Source of the DNA: Phycisphaerae bacterium
GTDB lineage: Bacteria > Planctomycetota > Phycisphaerae > SM23-33
Direction: 5' to 3'
DNA: 64,000 bases
NCBI GenBank assembly: GCA_030745875.1
Contig: JASLNT010000011.1
Location: 1-64,000, forward strand
In this document: one piece after another, positions 8,937-17,586 of the stretch
How positions within the stretch are numbered: the first letter of the stretch is position 1
Layout of the letters: each line of letters starts with the position of its first letter
Made by a program: the position numbers and the translations under genes
Notes under the pieces: generated by a model
What the model saw: only the letters and a program-made list of their open reading frames with translations
The model's database searches: none
What the model was told of the DNA's origin: nothing

Positions 8937-9266
8937 TCAGGCCGAGAAACTCGCTCCGCATCCGCAACTGGCCTTGGCGTTGGGGTTGTTGAACACAAAA
9001 CCGCCCTTGAGCAGATCATCGCTGTAGTCAACTTCCGTACCGTTCAGGTATAGATAGCTCTTGGGATCGCAGATCAGTCGGAGTCCTTCGGATTCGAAGA
9101 CCTCGTCCTCACCAGCCGGTTCGGCCGAAACGTCCAGCGTGTAGCTGAACCCGCTGCATCCGCCGCCCTTTATGCCCACTCGCAAACAGGCGTCGGCGGG
9201 CATATCATTGGCCTCAAATACGCCTCTGACTTTGTCTGCGGCGCGTTGTGTTATCGTAATAGCCAT
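8937..9266 (-). CDS. iscA: IscA-type A-type Fe-S carrier
   Basis: This is an A-type Fe-S carrier protein of 109 residues. The three conserved cysteines are in GGGCSGFSY and in the C-terminal CGCGASF. The start MAITITQRAADKVRG is typical. AAGGAG lies six bases before the ATG at 9266, and other in-frame starts up to 27 bases earlier are less well placed. IscA, SufA and ErpA cannot be told apart by sequence alone at this level. The operon position after iscU supports IscA. Confidence 0.92.
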   Translation of the reverse strand: MAITITQRAADKVRGVFEANDMPADACLRVGIKGGGCSGFSYTLDVSAEPAGEDEVFESEGLRLICDPKSYLYLNGTEVDYSDDLLKGGFVFNNPNAKASCGCGASFSA

Positions 9267-9292
9267 CATAAACTCCTTTCCCGCAACGGGGC

Positions 9293-9676
9293 TCACTTCT
9301 CGTTTTTGCGCTTCCAGTCCTGAATCGCCGCGTGGATAGCATCTTCAGCCAGCACCGAACAGTGAATCTTAACCGGAGGCAATGACAGTTCGCTGGCAAT
9401 CTCGGTGTTCTTCAGTTCGGTGGCCTGGTCGAGGTCCTTTCCCTTCAACCATTCGGTGGCCAGAGAACTGGCCGCTATCGCCGAACCGCATCCGAATGTC
9501 TTGAACTTGGCGTCAATAATGTGCCCGTCGTCATCGACCTCGATCTGCAGCTTCATCACGTCACCGCATTCCGGCGCACCTACAATACCCGTACCCACTT
9601 TGGGCGAATTCTTATCCAGCGACCCGACATTGCGCGGGTTGCTGAAGTGATCCATTACTTTGTCGCTGTAAGCCAT
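9293..9676 (-). CDS. iscU: IscU, Fe-S cluster scaffold
   Basis: This is the scaffold on which [2Fe-2S] clusters are built, 127 residues. It starts MAYSDKVMDHFSNPRNVG. The three ligand cysteines are in APECGDVM, FKTFGCGSAIAAS and KIHCSVLAEDAI, and the Asp of CGD is present. The HscA recognition motif LPPVK precedes the last Cys, so the chaperone pair encoded downstream has its known docking site. It is separated from iscS by 20 bp and from iscA by 26 bp. The length is normal for the IscU type; SufU would carry an insertion, which is absent. Confidence 0.95.
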   Translation of the reverse strand: MAYSDKVMDHFSNPRNVGSLDKNSPKVGTGIVGAPECGDVMKLQIEVDDDGHIIDAKFKTFGCGSAIAASSLATEWLKGKDLDQATELKNTEIASELSLPPVKIHCSVLAEDAIHAAIQDWKRKNEK

Positions 9677-9696
9677 AGAAACCTCTTTTCAAACGA

Positions 9697-10905
9697 CTAC
9701 GCCGACGTAGTCGAATCAGTATTCTCCATCGCCAGTTCGTAAAGCGGGCTGAGTTCTCGAAGTTCAATCACCGCCTTTATCACCTGGGCGACCACATAAT
9801 CCACTTCCTCGATGGTGGTGCTGCGCCCGAGGCTGAATCGGATACTGCTGTGCGCCAATTCGTCTGAAACACCCATCGATCTGAGCACGTAGCTCGGTTC
9901 GAGCGACGCGCTGGTGCACGCCGACCCGGACGAAACGGCGATATCTTTCATTTTCATCATCAGCGCCTCGCCTTCCACATAGGCGAAAGACAGATTCGCC
10001 GTACCGGCAAGACGCTCGGTGGGATGACCGTTGAGCGTAACGAAATCCAATCCCGCACTTATCCCCGCCTGCAGACGGTCCCGCAAAGCCGTCAACCGCT
10101 GAGTCTCATCCGACATCTCGATCGCTGCGATGCTGCAGGCCTGACCGAGACCGACGATGCCCGGAACGTTCAGCGTCCCGCTCCGCATACCGCGCTCGTG
10201 CCCCCCGCCGTCCATCTGGCATCTCAGGCGAACTCGCGGGTTACGCCTGCGAACGTAAAGGCATCCAACACCTTTGGGACCGTAAATCTTGTGCGCCGAC
10301 ATGCTCAGCAAATCGATGCACATCTCGTCGACATTGATCGGGATTTTCCCCACTGCCTGCGTCGCGTCGGTGTGGAAGAACACACCACGGTCCCTGGCGA
10401 TTCGTCCGATGGCGGCGATCGGGTTTATCGAGCCTACTTCATTGTTGGCGCCCATGATGGATATCAGGATAGTCTGGTCAGTTATAGCATCGGACACTTG
10501 CTCGGGAGAGACCCTCCCGAACTCGTCCGGCGTCAACCACGTCACATCAAAACCTTCCTCGGCAAGTCGTTTACACGGATCGATTACGGCTTTGTGTTCC
10601 GAAACGCACGTGATGATATGGTTGCCTTTGTCGCGATACATTCTCGCAACACCCTTGATCGCAAGATTGTCGGCCTCTGTTGCGCCGGAGGTCAGCACAA
10701 TATCCTTTGGCGTGGCTCCCAGGAGATCGGCTATCTGACGGCGGGCGTTTTCGACACCGGCTTCGGCCTTCCAACCGAACGGATGATTGCGGCTGGCGGC
10801 GTTTCCAAAATGTTCGGTCAGATACGGCGTTATCGCTTCGAACACTCGCCGGTCCACCGGCGTTGTGGCGTTGTGGTCAAAGTATATCGGCAGCTTCAAA
10901 GCCAT
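9697..10905 (-). CDS. iscS: IscS, cysteine desulfurase
   Basis: This is a PLP-dependent cysteine desulfurase of 402 residues that provides sulfur for Fe-S clusters. It opens with [14 protein letters not shown]. The PLP lysine is in [22 protein letters not shown] is conserved, and the mobile active-site Cys is in [17 protein letters not shown], the class I (NifS/IscS) form. I use the ATG at 10905 because AAAGGA lies eight bases upstream. An ATG nine bases earlier overlaps the iscR stop and has no spacing for a ribosome-binding site. It is the second gene of the isc operon. Confidence 0.95.
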   Translation of the reverse strand: MALKLPIYFDHNATTPVDRRVFEAITPYLTEHFGNAASRNHPFGWKAEAGVENARRQIADLLGATPKDIVLTSGATEADNLAIKGVARMYRDKGNHIITCVSEHKAVIDPCKRLAEEGFDVTWLTPDEFGRVSPEQVSDAITDQTILISIMGANNEVGSINPIAAIGRIARDRGVFFHTDATQAVGKIPINVDEMCIDLLSMSAHKIYGPKGVGCLYVRRRNPRVRLRCQMDGGGHERGMRSGTLNVPGIVGLGQACSIAAIEMSDETQRLTALRDRLQAGISAGLDFVTLNGHPTERLAGTANLSFAYVEGEALMMKMKDIAVSSGSACTSASLEPSYVLRSMGVSDELAHSSIRFSLGRSTTIEEVDYVVAQVIKAVIELRELSPLYELAMENTDSTTSA

Positions 10906-10910
10906 TGGCG

Positions 10911-11360
10911 TCATCCTTTGTTCTCTATTGGCATGGACGAGGGTTTCACTATTTCCCCAAGTGTAACGCTGGACAAAAAATCCTTAAGTTTGCGCTGTAC
11001 GCGGTGGACCGGATCGTTCACCGGACAGCTGGCCATTACCTGGCATGTACATTCGCCTTCGTTACCGGCGACTTCAGTTACGCACTCAGCCAGCCGCACC
11101 GGACCTTCCAGAACGCCCACCAGATCGCCAAGACTAACCTCTTCGGGGTCTATTGCAATGCGATATCCGCCGTGCGAACCGCGCACCGACTCGATATACC
11201 CAACTGACGCCAACTGTTTCAGCACATTCATCAGCAGGGAAGCCGACACGTCAAAACGGCTGGCGATCTCGCGCGCACTTGCCAATCGCCCCTTGTCGAG
11301 CTGGGACAAGTGGCCCATGGCGACCAGCGCGTATCCGGTTTTTTTCGTAAGTGCAAGCAT
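10911..11360 (-). CDS. iscR: IscR-like Rrf2 regulator
   Basis: This is an Rrf2-family transcription factor of 149 residues at the head of the isc operon. The winged-helix domain begins [19 protein letters not shown] and includes [21 protein letters not shown] and GGYRIA. A Cys cluster follows ([20 protein letters not shown]), in the place where IscR binds its [2Fe-2S] cluster. Known IscR represses its own operon when it carries a cluster. I use the ATG at 11360: upstream in-frame codons lie inside the promoter. The stop overlaps an iscS ATG. Autoregulation is inferred from position and from the Cys cluster. Confidence 0.88.
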   Translation of the reverse strand: MLALTKKTGYALVAMGHLSQLDKGRLASAREIASRFDVSASLLMNVLKQLASVGYIESVRGSHGGYRIAIDPEEVSLGDLVGVLEGPVRLAECVTEVAGNEGECTCQVMASCPVNDPVHRVQRKLKDFLSSVTLGEIVKPSSMPIENKG

Positions 11361-11384
11361 AAATAACCGTTTGCCGGCCGTTGC

Positions 11385-11401
11385 GGACGCCTTAAGCGTC
11401 C
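11385..11401. repeat. Inverted repeat in the iscR leader
   Basis: Two perfect six-base arms (GGACGC and GCGTCC) flank a five-base centre between the isc promoter and the iscR start. It could be an operator or a short hairpin in the mRNA. It does not clearly match the E. coli IscR sites I know. Confidence 0.45.
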
Positions 11402-11421
11402 TTGCGACGGCGGCTATTACA

Positions 11422-11450
11422 TATATAGCACTTTTATAGTACGGATTCAA
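11422..11450 (-). promoter_or_regulatory. Sigma70-like promoter of the isc operon
   Basis: Read on the minus strand there is TTGAAT (11445-11450), 17 bases, then TATATA (11422-11427). Transcription would start near 11415, giving a leader of about 55 bases before iscR. Inside that leader is an inverted repeat, GGACGC-cttaa-GCGTCC (11385-11401), which could be an operator. Confidence 0.6.
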
Positions 11451-11540
11451 CTCTCAGTCCGCAATTTCTCTCTCGAGGCTGCCTCCAAGCGATAAGGAGT
11501 ATATAATTACCTCTATCGTACTTAAATAGGGAGCCCCGCG

Positions 11541-12173
11541 ATGCCAGTTACTATTACCTGGATTCACCATGCGTCTTTTCGTATTGCCGGATTGGGACAA
11601 GTGATCTATATAGATCCATGGAAAATCCCCTCCGCCCCGGCCGACGCCGACATCGTCCTGGTCTCACACGACCACTTCGACCACTGCAGCGCCGAGGATA
11701 TCGAGAAGGTAAGCGGCGCCAACACTGTTCTGGCGACCACGCGCGACGTGGCGGCCAAGCTCGGTTTCGGTCAGGTTATTGCACCGGGCGACGAACTGCA
11801 GATCGATGGGACGAGCATTCAGGCAGTGATGGCGTACAATATCGCCAAGGATTTTCATCCGAAGGAAAGCGGTTGGATCGGAGCAGTGATCACTCTTGAT
11901 GGAAGAAGAATATACTACGCCGGAGACACCGACCTTATCCCCGAAATGAGTTTCCTGACATCAATAGATCTCGCCCTGTTGCCCGTCGGAGGAACATACA
12001 CGCTGGACGCCGCCGAAGCGGCCCGGGCGTGCGATGCGATAGCTCCAGCGGCGGCGTTGCCTTATCATTGGGGAGATATCGTAGGATCGGAAGGAGATGC
12101 CGAAGCGTTCGCCAAGTCCGCCCCGTGCAGAACCCACGTGCTCCAACCTGGTCAGTCGCTTGAGTTGCAGTAA
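11541..12173 (+). CDS. Metallo-beta-lactamase-fold hydrolase, UlaG/UPF0173-like
   Basis: This 210-residue protein has the metallo-beta-lactamase fold in the UlaG/UPF0173 branch. The metal motif is SHDHFDHCS (HxHxDH), preceded by ITWIHHASFRI and IYIDPW, and followed by YYAGDTDLI and a late PYHWGD His. A GGGAG lies shortly before the ATG. It is divergent from iscR across 180 bp. A TATAAT at 11502-11507 could be its -10 element, though the -35 is poor. The substrate is not predictable. Confidence 0.85.
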   Translation: MPVTITWIHHASFRIAGLGQVIYIDPWKIPSAPADADIVLVSHDHFDHCSAEDIEKVSGANTVLATTRDVAAKLGFGQVIAPGDELQIDGTSIQAVMAYNIAKDFHPKESGWIGAVITLDGRRIYYAGDTDLIPEMSFLTSIDLALLPVGGTYTLDAAEAARACDAIAPAAALPYHWGDIVGSEGDAEAFAKSAPCRTHVLQPGQSLELQ

Positions 12174-12199
12174 ACGACCGCCCCGGCGGCCGTATCAAT

Positions 12200-12628
12200 T
12201 CAAGTTGCCCTTCGGATCGGATCGGTCTGGCCGACTTCGAGGCACTGCCCCAGTGTGGTGCTCCCTAATTTGCTGCAGATAAACTGTTGGATATCCGACC
12301 ACATCGTACGCAATGCGCATTCGGACTGTTCGCAGCGCGGCGGGATGTGCTGGCAGAAGTTCACGGCGATAGGTCCCTCAACGGCTTCGATCAACTCCAG
12401 AAGATTGATCTCTCCCGGTTCGCGGGCCAGCAGGTATCCCCCGCGCTTACCCCTGACGGGCGTCACCAGTCCGGCGCGCGCCAGAGACGCGAATATCTTG
12501 ACCAGGTATTGCTTCGACAAACCCCGCGCTTCACAGATAGCGTCGAGTGTAGTCGGACCATCGCCGTAATGCTCAGCAAGGACAAGGGCGCCTCGCACCG
12601 CAAATTCCGCCGCAGGGGAAATCTTCAT
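12200..12628 (-). CDS. Second Rrf2-family regulator
   Basis: This is an Rrf2-type winged-helix regulator of 142 residues. MKISPAAEFAVRGALVLAEHYGDG opens the DNA-binding domain and the wing reads VRGKRGGYLLARE. Cysteines at CQHIPPRCEQSEC suggest a redox or Fe-S sensor as in IscR and NsrR, with a further Cys near the C-terminus. It is convergent with the metallo-beta-lactamase gene. The start is the ATG at 12628 with AAGG upstream; a TTG two codons earlier is possible. No target genes can be assigned. Confidence 0.85.
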   Translation of the reverse strand: MKISPAAEFAVRGALVLAEHYGDGPTTLDAICEARGLSKQYLVKIFASLARAGLVTPVRGKRGGYLLAREPGEINLLELIEAVEGPIAVNFCQHIPPRCEQSECALRTMWSDIQQFICSKLGSTTLGQCLEVGQTDPIRRAT

Positions 12629-12739
12629 GTTCAATACCTTTTCGCATCGACAAAAGTTGCAATACTTAGAAACTTATACGTGATTGTATAGGCATCTTCG
12701 GATTTTTGCACGAAATATCCTATTTTTGTGCAGCCCCGA

Positions 12740-14482
12740 TTACGTCGCCGCTCGCCCCAACGCTGGCAGGAAGTAGTCCCTGACAACACAATTCCAACTC
12801 ATCTTGCACGCCAATTCGTATCCCTGGTCGATCCGACGTTGCATGGCTTGGGGGTCTCTGGGCAGAATATCGACCAGCGCCCGGGCCAATCGGGCGGTTT
12901 CTTCGGATTCGATAGCGTCACGCGCCTCGGTCTGCATCTCCAGCAGCGACTCGATACTCCAGCCCGCCCCGCCTTGCAGGAAATCGCCTTCGAGTATGCA
13001 GTCATAGTCGCCGCCTTCTTCGGCACGACGGGCGTAACCCATGCAACCGCAAACATTACTGACCAGACAGATCGCTCCGAAGCACAGCGATTCAAACTGG
13101 CTGATACCGAACGGCTCGTACGCGCTGAGTCCAAATTCCACATCCGTACCGCGGCGAATGTCGGCAAAGACCATACCGTCGGGCATCCGTTTTCCGCAGA
13201 ACTCCGGGCTCCAGTCCCACTGGTTTACCAGCACGACGCGAATGGCCTCATGGTCCCGGTTGAAGCAGTCGAACATCTCGCCAAGGACCTCTTCCCCTCC
13301 GCACAAGTCGGGATATCCTTCCTCGTGGGCGACGGGCCAGCCGTAAACTCGCTCCATTTCGGCGATGTCCCGCCCACGTCGCTGACCGGCCAGCGTGCCC
13401 AACATGAACAAAACGGCCGTCTCGCCTCGCTCGGCCAGCATCGGCTCGAGCGCGTGAAGCACGCCCAGATCGCGCCAAATCGCCTTGCTTACCACCGGGC
13501 GACAGACATGGGCGAAAACCCACGTCGGGCGAAAACCAAGCAAGTTTTCGGAGTATTGCTGCATCTTGTCGCGACTTGCCTGCTTATCGGCCAGGTTCAA
13601 CTCAACGTTCGGAATACCGTTGTAGACCAGATCAATCTCCTTGCGGGCGATATGCTTGTCGACAAAACGCAGTTCATCCACGACATAATCGCCTACGGCG
13701 AAGATATGGTCCAGGTAGCGCGACGCTTTGACCAGCGGGTGTTTGTAGTTTGCAAAAACGCTGGGGAATACGTCTTCGACCGTCTTTCCCTGCTGGCTGG
13801 CCTGGGTCAGCACGTTGTAGAACATCGTATCGTGCCCGGGCGTATCCTCCACCACGGGCCTTACCGACGCGACCTCGTGCGCGTAGAACACCGTTCGAAT
13901 ATCGCCCTTCCCGTCGAGCACGGCCTGCAACGCTGTAGGCATGCCCATGTACTCGTGAGCCAGGATCACCATCATCTCCGGACCGTCGTTCCACCCGATC
14001 GCGTTAAGGGCCTCGTAGCCCGGTTCAGCCAGGCGCACATACTGCTCGAACTCCCAGGCCGACTCAAAGTTGTCCGACGGGATAGCGAACTTCTTCCACA
14101 ACTCGCCCTTGAACAGGCTCAGGCGCTTCTGGTTGATGCTGAAAACATCGATAAGCAGCACTTCAGCTTCAACCGTCTGCCCGGTGCAAGGTTCGTGGAC
14201 CACGCGCGTACCGTAGATAATCCCAACATCATAAGTGCGCTCGATGGCGCTGAATTTCTTGTGCCATTCAGGCGGTTCGAATCCGTCTACGCTGCTGTAG
14301 TAAATCTTGCCTCCCTCGCCCAGGCGAAGGTCGGGCGGTTGGTTTGTGTGCAGCAACGGACCGAGCAGAATTGTCCGCGATACGGTCTGTCTGTAAGGTT
14401 CGGCGTTCACCAGACCGGCGATTACGGCGCCGATGCCGCCAATCTTCTCCGACGCTTCGTGAGTTACATGCACTACGTTCAT
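12740..14482 (-). CDS. Glycogen/starch synthase-like glycosyltransferase
   Basis: This large GT-B glycosyltransferase has 580 residues. The N-terminal nucleotide-sugar loop reads HVTHEASEKIGGIGAVI, like the K-x-G-G motif of bacterial glycogen synthases. Near the C-terminus YEPFGISQFESLCFGAICLVSN supplies the E-x7-E motif. The middle contains VFYAHEVASVRPVVE and IDLVYNGIPN. It could be a glycogen/starch-type synthase or a related transferase. I do not give a gene symbol because the middle regions are divergent. AGAGG precedes the ATG. It is divergently oriented to the LarA-like gene. Confidence 0.75.
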   Translation of the reverse strand: MNVVHVTHEASEKIGGIGAVIAGLVNAEPYRQTVSRTILLGPLLHTNQPPDLRLGEGGKIYYSSVDGFEPPEWHKKFSAIERTYDVGIIYGTRVVHEPCTGQTVEAEVLLIDVFSINQKRLSLFKGELWKKFAIPSDNFESAWEFEQYVRLAEPGYEALNAIGWNDGPEMMVILAHEYMGMPTALQAVLDGKGDIRTVFYAHEVASVRPVVEDTPGHDTMFYNVLTQASQQGKTVEDVFPSVFANYKHPLVKASRYLDHIFAVGDYVVDELRFVDKHIARKEIDLVYNGIPNVELNLADKQASRDKMQQYSENLLGFRPTWVFAHVCRPVVSKAIWRDLGVLHALEPMLAERGETAVLFMLGTLAGQRRGRDIAEMERVYGWPVAHEEGYPDLCGGEEVLGEMFDCFNRDHEAIRVVLVNQWDWSPEFCGKRMPDGMVFADIRRGTDVEFGLSAYEPFGISQFESLCFGAICLVSNVCGCMGYARRAEEGGDYDCILEGDFLQGGAGWSIESLLEMQTEARDAIESEETARLARALVDILPRDPQAMQRRIDQGYELACKMSWNCVVRDYFLPALGRAAT

Positions 14483-14647
14483 CAGCAGTTACCTCTTGGG
14501 TTCAGGCTTATTGTAGGTTTCAGAACCGATCATGGAAAGCATCTCTTGTCGATCGCCCCGGCCAGGCGATCCGGCGGGAGGTTGCTCGCGGGCGGTTATC
14601 CTGTAGAATAGGGTTGAACTTAAGGCCCGCAAAGGAGCATCAAAGCC

Positions 14648-15931
14648 ATGCCCGTAATCGGCTCGGGACAAAGCGACACGCCTCTGAGCGATCCGCAGAT
14701 CGCCGAGATCATCGAATCCGCAGCCGGTCAAATCGATCCGGCGGGCAAGCGGATACTGGTGATAATACCCGACCACACGCGGTCCTGTCCGTTGGGGACA
14801 ATCGTCCGGCGTCTGCGAGAATCCGTAGGTTCCAGGGCGGAGAAACTCGATTTCCTGATCGCGTTGGGAACGCACCGGCCTCTGGACGATGCACAGATCG
14901 ACTCATTGCTGGATATCGACCCGGGCGGGCGAACCGAAGTGCTGGGCGACTCGAAAGTTTTCAACCACGACTGGAAAGACCCCGACGCCCTGACGACAAT
15001 CGGCACGCTGCAGGCCGACCGGATCCGCGAAATAACCGGCGGAGCGTCGGCTGGTTTCGAACTGGACATTGACGTGACGATAAATAAGCGGGTGTTCGAC
15101 TACGATCTGCTGATGGTCGCCGGACCGGTCTTCCCCCACGAAGTGGTCGGATTCTCGGGCGGGGCGAAGTATTTTTTCCCGGGCATCTGCGGGCCGGAAC
15201 TGCTGAATTTCTTCCACTGGCTCGGGGCGCTGATCACGATACCCAAAATGATCGGCTGCAAGGAAACTCCCGTTCGAGCAACCCTTGACGCAGCGGTCGA
15301 CATGATCTCGACACCATCGTGCCTCCTTGCGATGGTGGTCAAAGGCTCCGACCTTGCGGGCCTGTACTTCGGCGATCTCCGCGAGGCCTGGTCGGCTGCG
15401 GCGGATCTGTCCAGCGAGGTCCACATAACTTACGCCGATCGGCCGTATGATTCAGTACTGTCGCGGGCGCCGGAGATGTACGACGAACTCTGGGTCGGCG
15501 CCAAGTGCATGTACAAAATGGAGCCCGTCGTCGCTGACGGTGGAGAACTCATAATATACGCCCCGCACATCACAGAGATCGCCCAAGCCCACGGGGCGGT
15601 GATTCGCGAGGTGGGCTATCACACGCTGGAGTACTTCCTCAAGCAGTGGGACAAGTTCAAGGACCACCCCTGGGGCGTATTGGCTCACTCGACGCACGTT
15701 CGCGGGATCGGAACGTACGAAGACGGTGTGGAAAAGCCACGGATAAACGTTACGCTGGCGACGGGAATTCCAGAAGATCTATGCCGCCGGATCAACCTGG
15801 GCTATCGCAACCCCGCCGACATCGACATAAGCTACTGGCAAGACGCCGAGCATGAAGGACGACTCTACGTACCCAAAGCCGGAGAAATGCTATACCGACT
15901 GAAAAACCCGCCCGCATGGGCCAGACCATAA
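14648..15931 (+). CDS. LarA-like protein (nickel-pincer racemase family)
   Basis: This is a 427-residue member of the LarA (lactate racemase, DUF2088) family. The N-terminal half has IIPDHTRSCP and LIALGTHRPL, matching the DxTR and GTHRP motifs. VVGFSGGAKYFFPGICGPE holds the lysine (about residue 173) that in LarA is joined to the nickel-pincer cofactor. Many homologues act on other 2-hydroxy acids or sugar acids, so the substrate is unknown. No larB, larC or larE is in the window. AAAGGAG lies ten bases upstream. A sulfatase follows 18 bp downstream, probably in the same operon. Confidence 0.78.
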   Translation: MPVIGSGQSDTPLSDPQIAEIIESAAGQIDPAGKRILVIIPDHTRSCPLGTIVRRLRESVGSRAEKLDFLIALGTHRPLDDAQIDSLLDIDPGGRTEVLGDSKVFNHDWKDPDALTTIGTLQADRIREITGGASAGFELDIDVTINKRVFDYDLLMVAGPVFPHEVVGFSGGAKYFFPGICGPELLNFFHWLGALITIPKMIGCKETPVRATLDAAVDMISTPSCLLAMVVKGSDLAGLYFGDLREAWSAAADLSSEVHITYADRPYDSVLSRAPEMYDELWVGAKCMYKMEPVVADGGELIIYAPHITEIAQAHGAVIREVGYHTLEYFLKQWDKFKDHPWGVLAHSTHVRGIGTYEDGVEKPRINVTLATGIPEDLCRRINLGYRNPADIDISYWQDAEHEGRLYVPKAGEMLYRLKNPPAWARP

Positions 15932-15949
15932 CTTCCAGGAGAACCACCG

Positions 15950-17326
15950 ATGGCCGACAACTTCACGCGTCGAGATTTCATCAAGACCTTATCGCTGGGC
16001 GCCGCGGCGATCGCCATGCCTCGCAGCGCAGGTGCGGCGGAAAAATCGTCCAAACCCAACATCATCATGATCCTGACCGACGATCAGGGATACGGCGACT
16101 TGTCGAGCTACGGCGCTAAAGACCTGAAAACTCCCCACACCGACGCCCTGATGTCCGCGGGCGTGCGGATGGACAATTTCTACGCCAACTGCCCGGTGTG
16201 TTCGCCGACGCGGGCGGCGCTGCTTACCGGACGCTACCCGGATCTCGTAGGCGTACCGGGCGTAATTCGCACTTATAAACGCAGCAACTGGGGGCACATG
16301 ACCGCTGAAGCAACCCTCCTGCCCAAGCTGCTGAAGCCCGCGGGCTACCACGCGGCGATCGTCGGCAAGTGGCATCTCGGGCTGACGGCGCCCAACACGC
16401 CGATCCCGAGAGGATTCGACCATTTCCACGGGTATCTCGGCGACATGATGGACGACTACTACAAGCACCGCCGACACGGGATCAACTACATGACCCTCGG
16501 CCAGAAGACCATCGACCCCAAAGGGCACGCAACCGATCTGTTCACGCAATGGGCGATCGATTACCTGAAACAACGGGCCGAACGCCCGCAGCAACCGTTC
16601 TTCCTGTATCTGGCGTACAACGCACCTCACACTCCGATCCAGCCGCCGAAAGACTGGCTTAAGAAGGTCAAGGACCGCGAGAAGGGTATCTCCGACAAAC
16701 GCGCCAAACTGGTCGCGCTGATCGAACACCTCGACGACGGGATCGGGAAGGTCATCGCTGCTCTGAAGAAGAACAAGCAGGCCGACAACACACTGATCAT
16801 CTTCACTTCCGACAATGGAGGACAGGGCAACGTGGGCGCCAACAATGGAGGTCTGAAAGGCGCCAAACAGCAGATGGACGAAGGCGGAATCCGCGTGCCG
16901 ACCTGCGCGGTCTGGCCGGGGAAGATCAAACCGGGAACCAAGTTCGACCAGGTCGCGATGACAATGGACCTGTTCCCCACAATCTGCCAAGCCGCCGGCG
17001 CCAAGATCGCCCACAAGATCGACGGCGTGGGGTTACTGGACGGTCTGCTTGGCAGGAAGTTCGAGATACCCGAGCGATACCTGTTCTGGATGCGACTCGA
17101 AGGCGGAGGCTACAAGGGCAAAATATACCACGCCGTCCGTCACAAACAGTACAAACTCACCCAGAACAGACAGAACGAGAAGATGAAACTCTACGATCTG
17201 GAAAAGGACCCCGGCGAGCGCAAGCCCCTCGGCGAGGACCACGAAGCGTACAAACGATTGAGCGATGCATTGGCAAGACACATCGCCCAAGCCGACAAGA
17301 TCCCGTGGCAGCGACCGGGCAAGTAG
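15950..17326 (+). CDS. Secreted sulfatase
   Basis: This is a 458-residue sulfatase. The N-terminal Tat-like leader is TRRDFIKTLSLGAAAIAMP. PNIIMILTDDQGYGDLSSYG starts the metal site, CSPTRAALLTGRYP contains the C-x-P-x-R maturation motif (Cys84), then GKWHLGL and IIFTSDNGGQGNVG follow. AGGAG lies just before the ATG. It sits between the LarA-like gene and a Tat-exported oxidoreductase, so it may act on sulfated sugars whose acids are handled by its neighbours; this is inference. Confidence 0.93.
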   Translation: MADNFTRRDFIKTLSLGAAAIAMPRSAGAAEKSSKPNIIMILTDDQGYGDLSSYGAKDLKTPHTDALMSAGVRMDNFYANCPVCSPTRAALLTGRYPDLVGVPGVIRTYKRSNWGHMTAEATLLPKLLKPAGYHAAIVGKWHLGLTAPNTPIPRGFDHFHGYLGDMMDDYYKHRRHGINYMTLGQKTIDPKGHATDLFTQWAIDYLKQRAERPQQPFFLYLAYNAPHTPIQPPKDWLKKVKDREKGISDKRAKLVALIEHLDDGIGKVIAALKKNKQADNTLIIFTSDNGGQGNVGANNGGLKGAKQQMDEGGIRVPTCAVWPGKIKPGTKFDQVAMTMDLFPTICQAAGAKIAHKIDGVGLLDGLLGRKFEIPERYLFWMRLEGGGYKGKIYHAVRHKQYKLTQNRQNEKMKLYDLEKDPGERKPLGEDHEAYKRLSDALARHIAQADKIPWQRPGK

Positions 17327-17586
17327 GTTTACAATTGGTTCACAGATATCACAGGCCAGCCGAATAGCGACATCATGGATACGGCAGTTGTCAGAAAAGA
17401 CATAACTGCTTTTGCTGCAATCTGTTATGGCCACAGTCACACAACAGCTAACCTGCGGTTTGCATGTACTTGGGTATGTCACAGGCCTGCGGGTTGTGAA
17501 GTACCGGCGCCTGTCTGCTGATCGGTTGTTTTCGCCCGCAACAGGCCCGTTCCCAGTTAACGCCGAGCTGAAAAGGACTCCAGACA

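Noticed and set aside
10024..11439. 471-residue plus-strand open frame opposite iscS/iscR
   Set aside because: It is a shadow of two well-supported genes and also spans the isc promoter.
12728..14611. 627-residue open frame opposite the glycosyltransferase
   Set aside because: The opposite strand has clear GT-B motifs; this product has no recognised domain.
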